From the NCBI GenBank assembly GCA_017623435.1, contig JAGAPD010000005.1, positions 1 to 46,037 on the forward strand: a stretch of DNA of 46,037 nucleotides. The letters are read 5' to 3'. The notes beneath the pieces were generated by a model. It was not told the origin of the DNA and ran no database searches. It worked only from the letters and a program-made list of their open reading frames with translations. Of this stretch, positions 32,945 to 42,600 are shown one piece after another; positions within the stretch are counted from its first letter, which is position 1; every line of letters starts with the position of its first letter. Made by a program: the position numbers and the translations under genes. The DNA is from Clostridia bacterium (GTDB lineage Bacteria > Bacillota > Clostridia > Christensenellales > Pumilibacteraceae).

Positions 32945-33670
32945 ATGATATTTTATTACGTGCGACACGGCGATCCTATTTACGATCCTGATAGCTTAAC
33001 TCCGCTCGGGCACGAGCAGGCAAAAGCAGTCGCAAAGCGCTTTACTATTTACGGGCTTGACGAGGTGTACGCATCCACGTCAAATAGAGCAATGCAGACT
33101 GCCGAGCCTACCTGTAAACTGCTTAACAAAGAGATGCAGCTTTGCCCGTGGGCAAATGAAGGTAGAGCGTGGGAATTGTTTACTGTTCCTAAAAACGAAG
33201 GGGGACGTGCATGGGCGTTTTTCCATGATGAAACCGTTTCTAATTTTAGAAAAGAGGAAGTTCGGGCAATGGGAAAGAAGTGGTACGAGCACGAATTGTT
33301 CGCTGATTCCACCTTCGCACGCGGAGTTCAAACGGTAGATAAAAGCTGTGACGAATTCTTTGAAAAATTAGGTTATCGTCACGATAGACGAAATAACTGC
33401 TACGTTTGCTTGGGTGAAAATAAAAAGCGAGTTGCGCTTTTTGCACATCAAGGATTTGGTATGGCGTTTTTCAGTAGCGTGCTTGACGTTATCTATCCCG
33501 TGTTTGCAACGACCTTTGACTGCCAACACTCGGGCGTGTCCGTAATCTACTTTGACGACAACGCAAAAGAGGGTGATATCGTCGTGCCAAAGCTTTTACA
33601 GCTATCTAACGACTCGCATCTTTACCATGAAAACCTGTTAACCCCATATAACTATTGGGTAAGATTATAA
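32945..33670 (+). CDS. Histidine phosphatase (phosphoglycerate mutase-like) family protein
   Basis: 241 residues. The RHG motif YYVRHGDPIYDPDSLTPLG at 4-22 carries the catalytic histidine. VYASTSNRAMQTAEPT (about 41-56) holds the second phosphate-pocket Arg, and ALFAHQGFGMAFF (about 161-173) holds the second histidine. A long mid-insert (about 70-140, with WANEGRAWELFTVPKNEGGRAW) covers the active site and is unlike GpmA. It is probably a small-molecule phosphatase rather than the glycolytic mutase. The ATG has AGGAGAG upstream, and it may be expressed by read-through from pgk. Confidence 0.85.
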   Translation: MIFYYVRHGDPIYDPDSLTPLGHEQAKAVAKRFTIYGLDEVYASTSNRAMQTAEPTCKLLNKEMQLCPWANEGRAWELFTVPKNEGGRAWAFFHDETVSNFRKEEVRAMGKKWYEHELFADSTFARGVQTVDKSCDEFFEKLGYRHDRRNNCYVCLGENKKRVALFAHQGFGMAFFSSVLDVIYPVFATTFDCQHSGVSVIYFDDNAKEGDIVVPKLLQLSNDSHLYHENLLTPYNYWVRL

Positions 33671-33683
33671 AACCAAAATTAAA

Positions 33684-33712
33684 GCAGTCGGCGATTCGTC
33701 GGCTGTTTTTTG
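33684..33712 (+). terminator. Terminator after the histidine phosphatase gene
   Basis: CAGTCGGCGA (from 33685) pairs with TCGTCGGCTG using two G-T wobbles, followed by six T. Confidence 0.7.
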
Positions 33713-33765
33713 CATAAAAATTTCCTTCTTTTTCCATACTATGCAAAGAAAAGGAGGATGTTTTT

Positions 33766-34755
33766 ATGAATGCAATCGTGCTTGCAGGGGGATTTGGTAG
33801 CAGGCTAAAACCGCTCACGGACGAGTGTCCAAAGCCTATGTTACCGCTTGCAAACAGACCTATGCTTGACTACGTGATCGCCCAGCTTTACGCGCACGGC
33901 GTTACGGACGTAACCTTCACGCTTGGTTATAAGGCGGATACGGTCAAAGATTTTTGTTTGGGTTACGACGAAATTTCCGCGCACTTTTCCACCGAAAACA
34001 CGCCTCTGGGCACGGCAGGCGGAGTGAAAAACGCCAGTCGTTTTCTTGACGAGGTTTTTATCGTCGTAAGTGGCGACGCGCTGTCAAACGTCAATCTGAC
34101 GGCAATGGTGGAAAAGCATTTGTCTAGCGCCAACGACGTCACTATGGCGGTCACGACGGTTGAAAATCCGTCGCTATACGGAGTCGTTAGCGTCAGCGAA
34201 AAAGACGAGGTCGTGACCTTTGTGGAAAAGCCAGCCACTAACGAGTTCGGAAATTTAGTCAACACGGGCATTTACGTTATAAATAAAGAAGTGCTTTCCT
34301 TCGTGCCCGACGGCGTTAGCTTTGACTTTGCGCGTAACCTTTTTCCTGCACTTTTGGGCGGAAGAAAAGTGGGCGCGTACCTTCACGACGGCTACTGGTG
34401 TGATATAGGCGACAAAAAAAGCTACTTTAACGCAAATTTTTATATGCGGAAGGGCGGATTTTATCCCGTGCTTAAAAACGCGAGCGTGTTTCCAAGCCGT
34501 GAATACGTCGGCTCGCTACTTGGTCACGGCGCAACGACGCTTGGCAAAGTGGAAAACTGCATTATCGGTAAAAACGCCCACGTGGCGTCTTGCGCACACC
34601 TGAAAAACTGTATCGTTTTGGACGGTGCAACCGTAACGGAAAGCTGTGAAAACGCCGTGGTAGGCGCAGGTTTTGTTGAAAAAGTAGATTTTAGCGAGAA
34701 AATACCTCACGCTACGACAAAATTTTATGAGAATTTAACGGGCAATAGGGCTTAA
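33766..34755 (+). CDS. NDP-sugar nucleotidyltransferase
   Basis: 329 residues. The nucleotidyltransferase signature LAGGFGSRLKPLTDECPKPM lies at 6-25, followed by PLANRPMLDYV. TPLGTAGGVKNAS is at about 84-96 and the metal-binding VVSGDALSNVN at about 105-115. After about residue 245 the sequence is hexapeptide-like (GATTLGKVENCIIGKNAHVA), a short left-handed helix. This is the layout of mannose-1-phosphate guanylyltransferase or glucose-1-phosphate transferases. It makes an activated sugar for polysaccharides. GGAGG precedes the ATG. No sugar-pathway neighbours identify the substrate. Confidence 0.88.
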   Translation: MNAIVLAGGFGSRLKPLTDECPKPMLPLANRPMLDYVIAQLYAHGVTDVTFTLGYKADTVKDFCLGYDEISAHFSTENTPLGTAGGVKNASRFLDEVFIVVSGDALSNVNLTAMVEKHLSSANDVTMAVTTVENPSLYGVVSVSEKDEVVTFVEKPATNEFGNLVNTGIYVINKEVLSFVPDGVSFDFARNLFPALLGGRKVGAYLHDGYWCDIGDKKSYFNANFYMRKGGFYPVLKNASVFPSREYVGSLLGHGATTLGKVENCIIGKNAHVASCAHLKNCIVLDGATVTESCENAVVGAGFVEKVDFSEKIPHATTKFYENLTGNRA

Positions 34756-34759
34756 ACGA

Positions 34760-34788
34760 TTGTCAATTCTACCCAAATTTAGTATAAT
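34760..34788 (+). promoter_or_regulatory. Promoter of rnj-trmR-trhP
   Basis: TTGTCA (34760-34765), 17 nt, TATAAT (34783-34788). Confidence 0.75.
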
Positions 34789-34829
34789 AGTATTAGAAAA
34801 CAAATGAACTTAATACTTTGGAGGTAGAA

Positions 34830-36503
34830 TTGCGACACGTTATTGACGAACCCGCGCTCAAGGTTTTATTCCTTGGAGGCGTTGGTGAAATCGGCAAGAA
34901 CATGACCGCGCTACAGTACGGCGACGAGATTATTATCGTCGACTGTGGTGATACCTTCCCCGGTGGAGATATGCCCGGGGTAGATTTGGTTATACCCGAT
35001 TACACCTATTTATTATTGAACAAAGACAAAGTAAAGGGCGTAGTGCTTACTCACGGCCACGAGGACCATATAGGCGCGCTCCCGTACTTTCTAAAAGACC
35101 TTAACGTTCCCGTTTACGGAACGAAACTGACTTTGGCACTCGTTGACGCTAAGCTTCGCGAGCAAAAAGTGGAAGGCAACCTTAACGTTATAAAAAATAA
35201 AAGCGTAGTATCGCTTGGCGAGAACTTTAAGGTAGAATTCGTTAAGGTAAGTCACTCGATAGCGGGCAGCTGCGCGCTATGCATAACCACGCCTATCGGC
35301 GTAGTTTTCCACACGGGCGACTTTAAGGTGGACTATACGCCTATCGACGGCAACATGATCGACCTTCGCCGTATTTCCGAAATCGGACAAAAGGGAGTAT
35401 TACTTCTCTTGGCGGAAAGCACGAATATCGAACGTGCCGGCTCGTCTATGAGCGAGTCCAGAGTAGGCGAATCGCTCAACCATATTTTTGCTGAAAACAC
35501 CGACCGCCGTATCTTTATCGCGACCTTTGCGTCCAACATTCACCGACTTCAACAAATTCTCGACCTTGCGAAAAAGTACAAGAGAAAAGTCGCTTTTGCA
35601 GGTAGAAGTATGATAAATATCGTTGAGTACGCAGGAAATATAGGCGAACTCAAGCTTGACAAGAATAATATTATTGACGTTGAGCAAATCGACAAGGTGG
35701 AGGACAGAAACCTTTGCATTATCACTACGGGCAGTCAGGGCGAGCCTATGAGTGCGCTTTCGCGTATCGCGTCAGACGAATTCACCAAGGTAAATATCGG
35801 CTTTAACGACACGGTAATTATTTCCGCGTCGCCTATCCCCGGTAACGAAAAAATGGTGTACGGAGTAATCAACAACCTTTACCGCCACGGCGCGCGCGTA
35901 ATTTACGAGAGCTTGGCGGAAGTGCACGCGTCAGGTCACGCTTGTCAGGACGAAATCAAGCTTATCCATTCGCTTATTAAGCCCAAATTCTTTATTCCCG
36001 TTCACGGTGAGCGCAGACATTTGCAAAAGCACGCCGAGCTTGCGGTAAAAATGGGCGTGCCCTCTACTAATATCGTTATTACCGAAGTGGGCAACGTGGC
36101 TGAAATCAGCAAGAGCAGTATTCGCCTTGGCGACAACGTTCACTCTGGTTGCTTGCTCGTTGACGGCTTGGGCGTGGGCGACGTGGGTAGCGTAGTCCTT
36201 CGCGACAGAAAGCATTTAGCTGAAGAAGGTATGATCGTTTGCGCAGTTGGCGTAAACTCACTCAGCGGAGAAGTTTTTGGCGTGGATATCACCTCGCGTG
36301 GATTTATGTACGCAAAAGACGAGGCGGAAATGCTGGTTGACGAGGCTAAGCAGGTTATTTACAATTCGCTTGGAAATATTGACCTAAAAGGCGTTGCCGA
36401 CTGGACGAGCGTTAAAAACCTTATAAGAAAAGAACTCAAAAACCTATTTTACAAAAGAACGAGAAGAAACCCTATGGTTATTCCCGTGATTATGGAAAAC
36501 TGA
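34830..36503 (+). CDS. rnj: Ribonuclease J
   Basis: 557 residues, the usual RNase J length. The metallo-beta-lactamase domain begins VLFLGGVGEIGKNMTALQYG, with the zinc motif THGHEDHIG near residue 73. The beta-CASP part has ITTGSQGEPMSALSRIA, and motif C is HASGHACQDE; FIPVHGERRHLQKHA is the RNase J metal-site histidine block. The C-terminal domain ends RTRRNPMVIPVIMEN. It is a 5'-3' exonuclease and endonuclease in mRNA decay and rRNA maturation. I placed the start at the TTG at 34830 because GGAGGT ends four bases before it; the TTG at 34818 overlaps that RBS. trmR follows after one base. Confidence 0.94.
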   Translation: MRHVIDEPALKVLFLGGVGEIGKNMTALQYGDEIIIVDCGDTFPGGDMPGVDLVIPDYTYLLLNKDKVKGVVLTHGHEDHIGALPYFLKDLNVPVYGTKLTLALVDAKLREQKVEGNLNVIKNKSVVSLGENFKVEFVKVSHSIAGSCALCITTPIGVVFHTGDFKVDYTPIDGNMIDLRRISEIGQKGVLLLLAESTNIERAGSSMSESRVGESLNHIFAENTDRRIFIATFASNIHRLQQILDLAKKYKRKVAFAGRSMINIVEYAGNIGELKLDKNNIIDVEQIDKVEDRNLCIITTGSQGEPMSALSRIASDEFTKVNIGFNDTVIISASPIPGNEKMVYGVINNLYRHGARVIYESLAEVHASGHACQDEIKLIHSLIKPKFFIPVHGERRHLQKHAELAVKMGVPSTNIVITEVGNVAEISKSSIRLGDNVHSGCLLVDGLGVGDVGSVVLRDRKHLAEEGMIVCAVGVNSLSGEVFGVDITSRGFMYAKDEAEMLVDEAKQVIYNSLGNIDLKGVADWTSVKNLIRKELKNLFYKRTRRNPMVIPVIMEN

Positions 36504-36504
36504 T

Positions 36505-37149
36505 ATGGCGTTTAAGACACCTTCGCATACGTCAGAGTATATTCGCGAGCATCTTCGCCCCGAAAGCGACGCGCTCCTACGAGAGATGACGGAGTATGCG
36601 GATGAAAATTTCATACCCGTGCTTTTGCCCGAGTCGGCAGTATTTTTAAAGCAAATCGTATCGCTCGTGCGTCCCCAAAAAACCTTGGAGATAGGCACGG
36701 CGATAGGGTATAGCTCGCAAATTATTCTGCGAAACGGTGGACAAAAGCTTTACACCGTCGAAATCAAAGAAGAAATGATGCAAAAAGCAAAGGAATATTT
36801 TGCGCGCGCAGGACTAAGCGACAGGGTAACCTGTTTTTTAGGTGACGCGAGCGAGATTATTCCGCTGATGCAAGGCGAATTTGACTTTATCTTTATGGAC
36901 GGACCGAAAACTCGCTATATTGAATACCTTCCGCACCTTAAAAAGATGCTAAAGAAGGGCGGAATACTGCTGTGTGACAACGTGCTTTTTAACGGAATGG
37001 TAGCGGGTGACAGCGAATTCCAGCGTAAAAAAGCGACGATAATCAACGGACTTGACAAATTTTTGTGTGCCTTGCGTGACGACGAGGAGCTTACTACGAG
37101 CATTCTTCCCGTAGGCGACGGAATGAGCTTGAGCATAAGAAGAGGATAA
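36505..37149 (+). CDS. trmR: tRNA 5-hydroxyuridine methyltransferase TrmR-like (O-methyltransferase)
   Basis: 214 residues. The SAM-binding motif KTLEIGTAIGYSSQI lies at about 53-67, and the metal/substrate motif FDFIFMDGPKTRY at about 132-144 is typical of class I catechol-type O-methyltransferases. Immediate linkage to a U32-family TrhP homologue matches the Bacillus yrrM-yrrN-yrrO cluster, where TrmR methylates 5-hydroxyuridine 34 to 5-methoxyuridine. It starts one base after the rnj stop. The generic alternative is a caffeoyl-CoA-type O-methyltransferase; context favours the tRNA enzyme. Confidence 0.85.
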   Translation: MAFKTPSHTSEYIREHLRPESDALLREMTEYADENFIPVLLPESAVFLKQIVSLVRPQKTLEIGTAIGYSSQIILRNGGQKLYTVEIKEEMMQKAKEYFARAGLSDRVTCFLGDASEIIPLMQGEFDFIFMDGPKTRYIEYLPHLKKMLKKGGILLCDNVLFNGMVAGDSEFQRKKATIINGLDKFLCALRDDEELTTSILPVGDGMSLSIRRG

Positions 37150-37153
37150 TAAA

Positions 37154-38365
37154 ATGATAGAATTACTTGCCCCTGCAGGCAATTTAGAAAGGTTAGAAAC
37201 GGCTTTGCACTTTGGCGCAGACGCCGTTTATCTGGCGTATAAAAAATTCGGACTTCGCGCCTTTGCGGACAATTTCGACCTTGACGAATTAAAGCAAGCG
37301 GTGGACTATTGCCACGCTAAAAACAAGAAGGTTTACGTCACTATCAATATTCTTGCGCACGACCGCGACTTCGAAACGCTCCCTGAATTTTTAGTCGAGC
37401 TTGACAAAATCCGCCCCGACGGAGCAATCGTCAGCGATTTGGGCGTTGCGTCGCTTATAAAGAAAATCGCACCCCACGTACCCCTTCATTTGAGTACGCA
37501 AGCCAATTTAACTAACAAATACGCTGCAAAGGAATACGTTGATTTTGGATTCAAAAGACTGGTGCTTGCACGCGAATTATCTTTACCCGAAGTGCGAAAA
37601 ATTCGTGACTTTATCCCGGACGATATCGAAATTGAGGCGTTCGTTCACGGCGCTATGTGTATTTCGTATTCGGGTAGATGCTTGCTTTCTAACTTCTTGA
37701 CGGGTAGGTCTGGAAATAACGGCGAGTGCGCTCAAAGCTGTAGGTGGGAATATTTTATGCGCGAAAAAAGCCGTACGGACGAGCTTACTATGCAAGAGGA
37801 CGAGCACGGCACTTACATACTCAACAGTAAGGATATGAATATGCTCGAGCATATTGACAAGCTCGTTGACGCAGGCGTAACTTCATTTAAAATTGAAGGT
37901 AGAGTGAAAACGAGCTACTACGTTGCCTCCGTCGTAAACGCTTACCGTAGGGCAATCGACCACCTTGAAAAATTCGGCAGACCTTACGTTGCGCCTAGTG
38001 AACTGGTTGAGGACCTCAAAAAGCCTTCGCACAGAATGTATTGCACGGGCTTTTACCTTGGCGACGTGCAAAATAACGAGTGCTACGAAACTTCTAAGCC
38101 CAAGCAAAATTACGATTTTATCGCACTTACGCTTGACAGCACGGAGGGCGGTGCAATCGTAGAAATGCGCAACCGTTTCCGCGTGGGTGACGAGCTGGAG
38201 GTGCTTTCGCCCGGCGCTCATCACAACGCAAAAATTATCGTTGAGCGTATGCAAAACGAAAAGGGCGAGGATATTGACGACGCGCTTTTGGTAAAACAAA
38301 AAGTCAAACTTTTCACGTCCGTCCCTCTTCAAAAGGGCGATATTTTAAGAAGAAAAAATATCTAA
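37154..38365 (+). CDS. trhP: tRNA hydroxylation protein TrhP-like (peptidase U32 family)
   Basis: 403 residues. The N-terminal barrel begins ELLAPAGNLERLETALHFGA. The U32 signature EAFVHGAMCISYSGRCLLSN lies at about 162-181, followed by GECAQSCRWEY, whose cysteines likely bind an iron-sulfur cluster. Although classed as peptidases, TrhP/RlhA-type U32 proteins work in prephenate-dependent hydroxylation of tRNA uridine 34 or rRNA. The neighbouring methyltransferase then methylates that hydroxyl. It starts 4 nt after trmR. Only one U32 gene is present, whereas Bacillus has two in tandem. Confidence 0.88.
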   Translation: MIELLAPAGNLERLETALHFGADAVYLAYKKFGLRAFADNFDLDELKQAVDYCHAKNKKVYVTINILAHDRDFETLPEFLVELDKIRPDGAIVSDLGVASLIKKIAPHVPLHLSTQANLTNKYAAKEYVDFGFKRLVLARELSLPEVRKIRDFIPDDIEIEAFVHGAMCISYSGRCLLSNFLTGRSGNNGECAQSCRWEYFMREKSRTDELTMQEDEHGTYILNSKDMNMLEHIDKLVDAGVTSFKIEGRVKTSYYVASVVNAYRRAIDHLEKFGRPYVAPSELVEDLKKPSHRMYCTGFYLGDVQNNECYETSKPKQNYDFIALTLDSTEGGAIVEMRNRFRVGDELEVLSPGAHHNAKIIVERMQNEKGEDIDDALLVKQKVKLFTSVPLQKGDILRRKNI

Positions 38366-38368
38366 TAC

Positions 38369-38397
38369 AAAGCCGTATCAACTTGGTACGGCTTTTA
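38369..38397 (+). terminator. Terminator of rnj-trmR-trhP
   Basis: AAAGCCGTA (38369-38377) pairs with TACGGCTTT (38387-38395), followed by TATATT. Confidence 0.75.
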
Positions 38398-38505
38398 TAT
38401 TAAAAAGGTACAAGCGTGAGTTTGTCTACATCCTTGCGGACAGGCAACAGAACTTTTCAGCGGTCATATATTGATAAAGCGCATTGCTTTTGCGCGGAGG
38501 CAATT

Positions 38506-39198
38506 ATGATTTTTGAAACGTTCATGGGATTTTTAAGCAAAATTTTCTGTTTTACTTCGTACGTCAACAACAAAAGTTCTTTTCCTAATCCGTTGTCTAT
38601 GGAAGAAGAGCGCGCGTATATCGAGCGCGTTAAAAAGGGAGATAGTGAGGCGCGTGAAATTTTGATACGCCACAATCTTCGTCTTGTGGCGCACGTTGTC
38701 AAAAAATATTCGGGCGCAGGTGAGGCGGACGACCTTATTTCCGTGGGCACGATAGGGCTTATTAAGGGCATTGAAAGCTACGAGTACGGAAAGGGCTCTC
38801 AGCTCGCTACCTACGTAGCCAAGTGCATTGACAACGAAATACTTATGTATATCCGTGCCAACAAAAAGCATCGCGGTACGGTTTCGCTGTCCGATCCCGT
38901 AGGCGTTGACAAGGAAGGCAACGAAATAACGCTTATGGAAATTATCCCGGCTCAAGGCGAAAGCCTTTTTGACGGAGTGGAGCGTAGCGTGATTATGGAA
39001 AAGGTCAAGGAAGTAATCAAAAAAGTGCTTGATAAACGCGAGCTTTCTATTATTTGTATGCGCTATGGCTTGTTTGGTTATAAGACGTACACGCAGATAG
39101 AAATCGCGGAAAAACTTAACATATCTCGCTCGTACGTTTCGCGCATTGAGAAAAAAGCAATCGGAAAAATATCAAAAGCAATGAAAATCAACGCCTAA
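38506..39198 (+). CDS. sigK: Sporulation sigma factor SigK (pro-form)
   Basis: 230 residues. The first ~18 (MIFETFMGFLSKIFCFTS) form the membrane-inserting prosequence, and YVNNKSSFPNPLS matches the mature start of Bacillus SigK (YVKNNAFPQPLS). Region 2 has HNLRLVAHVVKKYSGAGEAD and DLISVGTIGLIKGIESYEYG. Region 4 has the helix-turn-helix YTQIEIAEKLNISRSYVSRI. SigK drives late mother-cell genes after SpoIVFB cleavage; a SpoIVFB gene is at 12092. I chose the ATG at 38506, which has GGAGG nearby, over an in-frame GTG at 38416. The gene is intact, with no skin-type insertion. Its upstream stretch has no clear SigE promoter. Confidence 0.93.
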   Translation: MIFETFMGFLSKIFCFTSYVNNKSSFPNPLSMEEERAYIERVKKGDSEAREILIRHNLRLVAHVVKKYSGAGEADDLISVGTIGLIKGIESYEYGKGSQLATYVAKCIDNEILMYIRANKKHRGTVSLSDPVGVDKEGNEITLMEIIPAQGESLFDGVERSVIMEKVKEVIKKVLDKRELSIICMRYGLFGYKTYTQIEIAEKLNISRSYVSRIEKKAIGKISKAMKINA

Positions 39199-39202
39199 AC
39201 GG

Positions 39203-39231
39203 TTGATTTTTACTAAAAATGGTGTTATAAT
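39203..39231 (+). promoter_or_regulatory. Promoter of rnpB
   Basis: TTGATT (39203-39208), 17 nt, TATAAT (39226-39231) with an upstream TG (extended -10), six bases before the predicted RNA 5' end. Confidence 0.8.
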
Positions 39232-39236
39232 AGCGT

Positions 39237-39570
39237 AGCAAGATAACCAGACGGTTGCGTGCAAAGCACGAGGAAAGTCCGAACACCACAGGACAGGATG
39301 CCGGCTAACTACCGGTGAAGGCGACTTTAAGGAAAGTGCAACAGAAATAAACCGCCAAAGCATTACGCAGGCAAGGTTGGAAAGGCGGGGTAAGAGCCCA
39401 CCGCACGCTCGGCAACGAGAGTGGCAATGTAAACCCCATCCGGTGCAAGATGTGAGGGAAATCGGTCGTCCGCCGTCCCTCCTATATCGCTCGATTGTAT
39501 TGGCAACAATGCAACTAGACAGATAACCGTCAAATACAGAATTCGGCTTACAGATTATCTTGCTTTTTTG
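39237..39570 (+). ncRNA. rnpB: RNase P RNA, A-type
   Basis: The ends AGCAAGATAA (39237-39246) and TTATCTTGCT (39555-39564) form P1. The conserved core GAGGAAAGTCCGAACACC lies near 39270, GGTAAGAGCCCACCGC near 39389, and ACAGAATTCGGCTTACAG near 39535. The architecture matches A-type RNAs of Clostridia rather than the Bacillus B-type. With RnpA it matures tRNA 5' ends. P1 is followed by a T run that can end transcription. Confidence 0.95.
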
Positions 39571-39575
39571 TATAA

Positions 39576-39604
39576 AACGTGGACTATATTCGTCCGCGTT
39601 TTTC
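39576..39604 (+). terminator. Terminator downstream of rnpB
   Basis: AACGTGGAC (39577-39585) pairs with GTCCGCGTT (39592-39600) with one wobble, then TTTC. It backs up the T run at the RNase P RNA end. Confidence 0.7.
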
Positions 39605-39635
39605 TTTTTGCCGTTTAAAAATTACGTAAGTAGGG

Positions 39636-39641
39636 TATAAT
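39636..39641 (+). promoter_or_regulatory. -10 hexamer upstream of the glucan synthase gene
   Basis: TATAAT, 28 nt before the start codon. The -35 is poor (TTTAAA at 16 nt). GGAGAG at 39660 is the RBS. Confidence 0.45.
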
Positions 39642-39668
39642 CAAAAGAAAAATATTTTTGGAGAGATT

Positions 39669-42600
39669 ATGCTTTTGATTATACTTGCTTGTAGTTTTGT
39701 TATTTTGCTTTTGGCGCTACTCAGCGTTTATTTTGCGCCGAAGTACGAAACGAATTTTTCTTTGTGCAAAAAAACGGACGAGCAAAAGCTTGCACTTGCC
39801 GTACGCGAGCTTGCAAAAAATTGCGCGGTAGTAGAAAACTGCGGACGGGGAGTGCCGTATAAATGCGTTACTAAAGCGTTAAATAACGCGTATAATCAGC
39901 TAACTAAACGCGTAAAATCAAACGCGAAATTAGAAGAATACGAACGTATAATTTACGACGACTATTATAAAATTCAAGAGAATTTATCTCTCGTTAAAAA
40001 AGATAAAAACGCCTTTCTTTCTCTGTTCCACGTTGGCGGAAAACCGCGTATTTATTTGCTGTGTTCGCTTATAGTTCGCTCTCTTGACGGCAACGTAAGT
40101 GGTAACGTTTTTTCGCGCCTCGTTGGCGTCTTTAATACCGAACGCCCACTAACGTACCCAGAGATTATGTATTTGCCGTCCATGTTGCGCTTTTGCTTGT
40201 GCGAGTATTTATCGCTATTTTGCGCACGCTCAACCAACGCAAATTTTTACAAAAACAAGGGGATTGAGGACGGGAAGAAAAATAGATTTAACCGTGCGCT
40301 TACGGGCTACGCGTCGTATCTTATGGGTATAAGTGAAACGAGCGAGGGAAAGAATAAAAAGTTCGTTGAAAGGACGTGCGAAAACAACGGTAATTCGCTA
40401 TTTGACAGAATTGCTAACTATCAGGCGTTTAACTCCGTTTACCTCGTATCCGTCAGTTCTACCGTATGCAGTATGCACGGGCTCGTTAAGTGGCTTACGC
40501 CCTCGGCAATGCTTGATTTTTCGCCCGTTCACGATCTACTAAAAGAGGATAAAACTTATCTTAGTTCCACCGATTACTCTAAGTATTGCTACCTAAACCG
40601 CGTGCACGAATTAGCAAAGCGCACGTGCTTGAGCGAGCGTGAATTTTGTCGCAGAATGATTGCTCGCGCTCAAAACGAAAAGTGCGATTTTTGTAAAATA
40701 CTATTTCCGCATCAAAAGAGTAAGCACATAGAAAGACTATATATTTTCGTCCAAGTTTTGCTGGCGTTTTTTCTTACTGGAGCGTCAGTTTTCGCGTTTA
40801 ATTTGTGGTGGAGCGCACCCATTCAGTTTCCCGTATTCTTGTGGATTAGCATAAGAATAGTAAACCTCGTTTGCTCGCGTTTTGCGCGCCGACCGCACCT
40901 ATACGTCAGCGAAAAAGCGTTAAGCGAAAGCGCAACCGCCACCATAGTTTACTCGCGCCTTATCGCAAGCGAATCGGAGGTGGAGGACGCGGTGTTTATG
41001 CTGAAAAGTATTGCCTGTGCTAACCCAAGCACGCGCTTTAACTACGCGCTTTTAGTGGATTTTCCGTCAAGTGATAGCCAAATTTCGCCCTACGACCAAC
41101 CGCTTATTGACAAGCTAAAAGCTCAGTTTAGTACGCTTGACGATAGATTTTGCTTATTGCTTCGCGATCGCACGTATAACGAGCAAAAGAAAATTTACGA
41201 CGCGCACGAGAAAAAACGGGGCGCGCTTTTGGACTTTAACGAATACGTGCTATACGGAAAAACGGACGCTTTTCGCCTAATTTTAGGCGAGCGCAAGAAA
41301 AGCAAGTACGCGATCGTGCTTGACGCGGACACGGCTTTAAGTAGCGCAATCGACCTCGTGTGTGAAATGGAGCATCCGTATAACGGCGAAGTTAGCGTGA
41401 TGAATCTCAATATGCGCGCTACGCCCAAAAGCGCAAACGCGACCTATTTTTCCGCGCTTACCGCAGGCGAAATAGGGCTAAACGGCTATATAAACGAAAA
41501 TAGTAGCGTGGAAAACGACCTATTTTTTGCAGGCAATTTTACGGGCAAGGGCATTTATCATATTGAAAAAATGCACGATAGCGTTAACGTCGCTTTCCCT
41601 GATAACGCGATTTTGAGTCACGATTATATCGAGGGTGCATACGCAGGATGCGCTACTTCGGGCGAAAGCGCTCTTGACGAATGCCCACCCAACTTTTCAG
41701 CCTATTTTACTCGCGCTCTCAGGTGGCTACGAGGCGACTGGCAACTACTTCCGTGGCTAAAAAATAAAGTTAAAAACAAGCAGGGCAGGAAGGTCAAAAA
41801 TATCTTGCGCCCCGTCCAAAAATGGCATATATTTTGCAATATGCTATATTCGCTTTTGCCCGTGTTTTACTTCACGCTCGTAACCCTTTCATGCGTAATA
41901 AAAGCGGATTACCTCGTTATTTTAGCGCTCGTAGGCGCGTTTTTAGGCGAAATTTTCTCGCTCCCGTCCCTTTTCTACGCCCCACGAATTTTTCTTAAAA
42001 ACTGCGCGATCGACCTTTTTTTACTGTCCGTTTTGCCGGTTAGCGCGCTGTATAACGGCTATAATATCTTGCTCACGCTCGTGCGCCTGATTAAAAAACG
42101 CAACCTTTTGGAATGGAAAGTTTACGCGCACAGCAAGGGTAAAAAGGACTTTACTTTGCTGTTGTTTTCTACCACGATCGTCCTGTTTTTACTCAATTTG
42201 TTTTTAGCACAGTCCTTCCTCGTGGGAGCGTTATGCGTGCTTTTCGTGCTGGGCGCGCCCCTAATAAAATTGACGGACGAGAGTAAAAAGGAAAGGCAAA
42301 TTCCGTCCGTTTTGCAAGGATATTTAATGCAAATTGCACGCTCGACTTGGCACTTTTTTGAAGAAAGCGTTACTGCAAAAACGCATTTTCTCCCGCCTGA
42401 TAACTACGACGAGCGTGACGGCTACGGCTACGCTATGCGCACTTCGCCCACCGATATCGCGATGGCGCTAAATTCTGTTTTTTGTGCGTATACTCTTGAA
42501 ATCATTTCTCTCGAAAAAGCGCAAAATTTCATCAAAAAAACGGTCAAAACGCTGATAAACCTACCTAAATGGCAAGGAAATTTATACAACTGGTACGACC

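Noticed and set aside
38398..38505. SigE-type promoter upstream of sigK
   Set aside because: A CATATATT-like element is present near 38464, but no matching -35 lies at the right spacing. The call would be guesswork.
38416..38505. N-terminal extension of SigK starting at GTG 38416
   Set aside because: The added 30 residues do not resemble a SigK prosequence. The ATG at 38506 has GGAGG and restores the expected pro-form.
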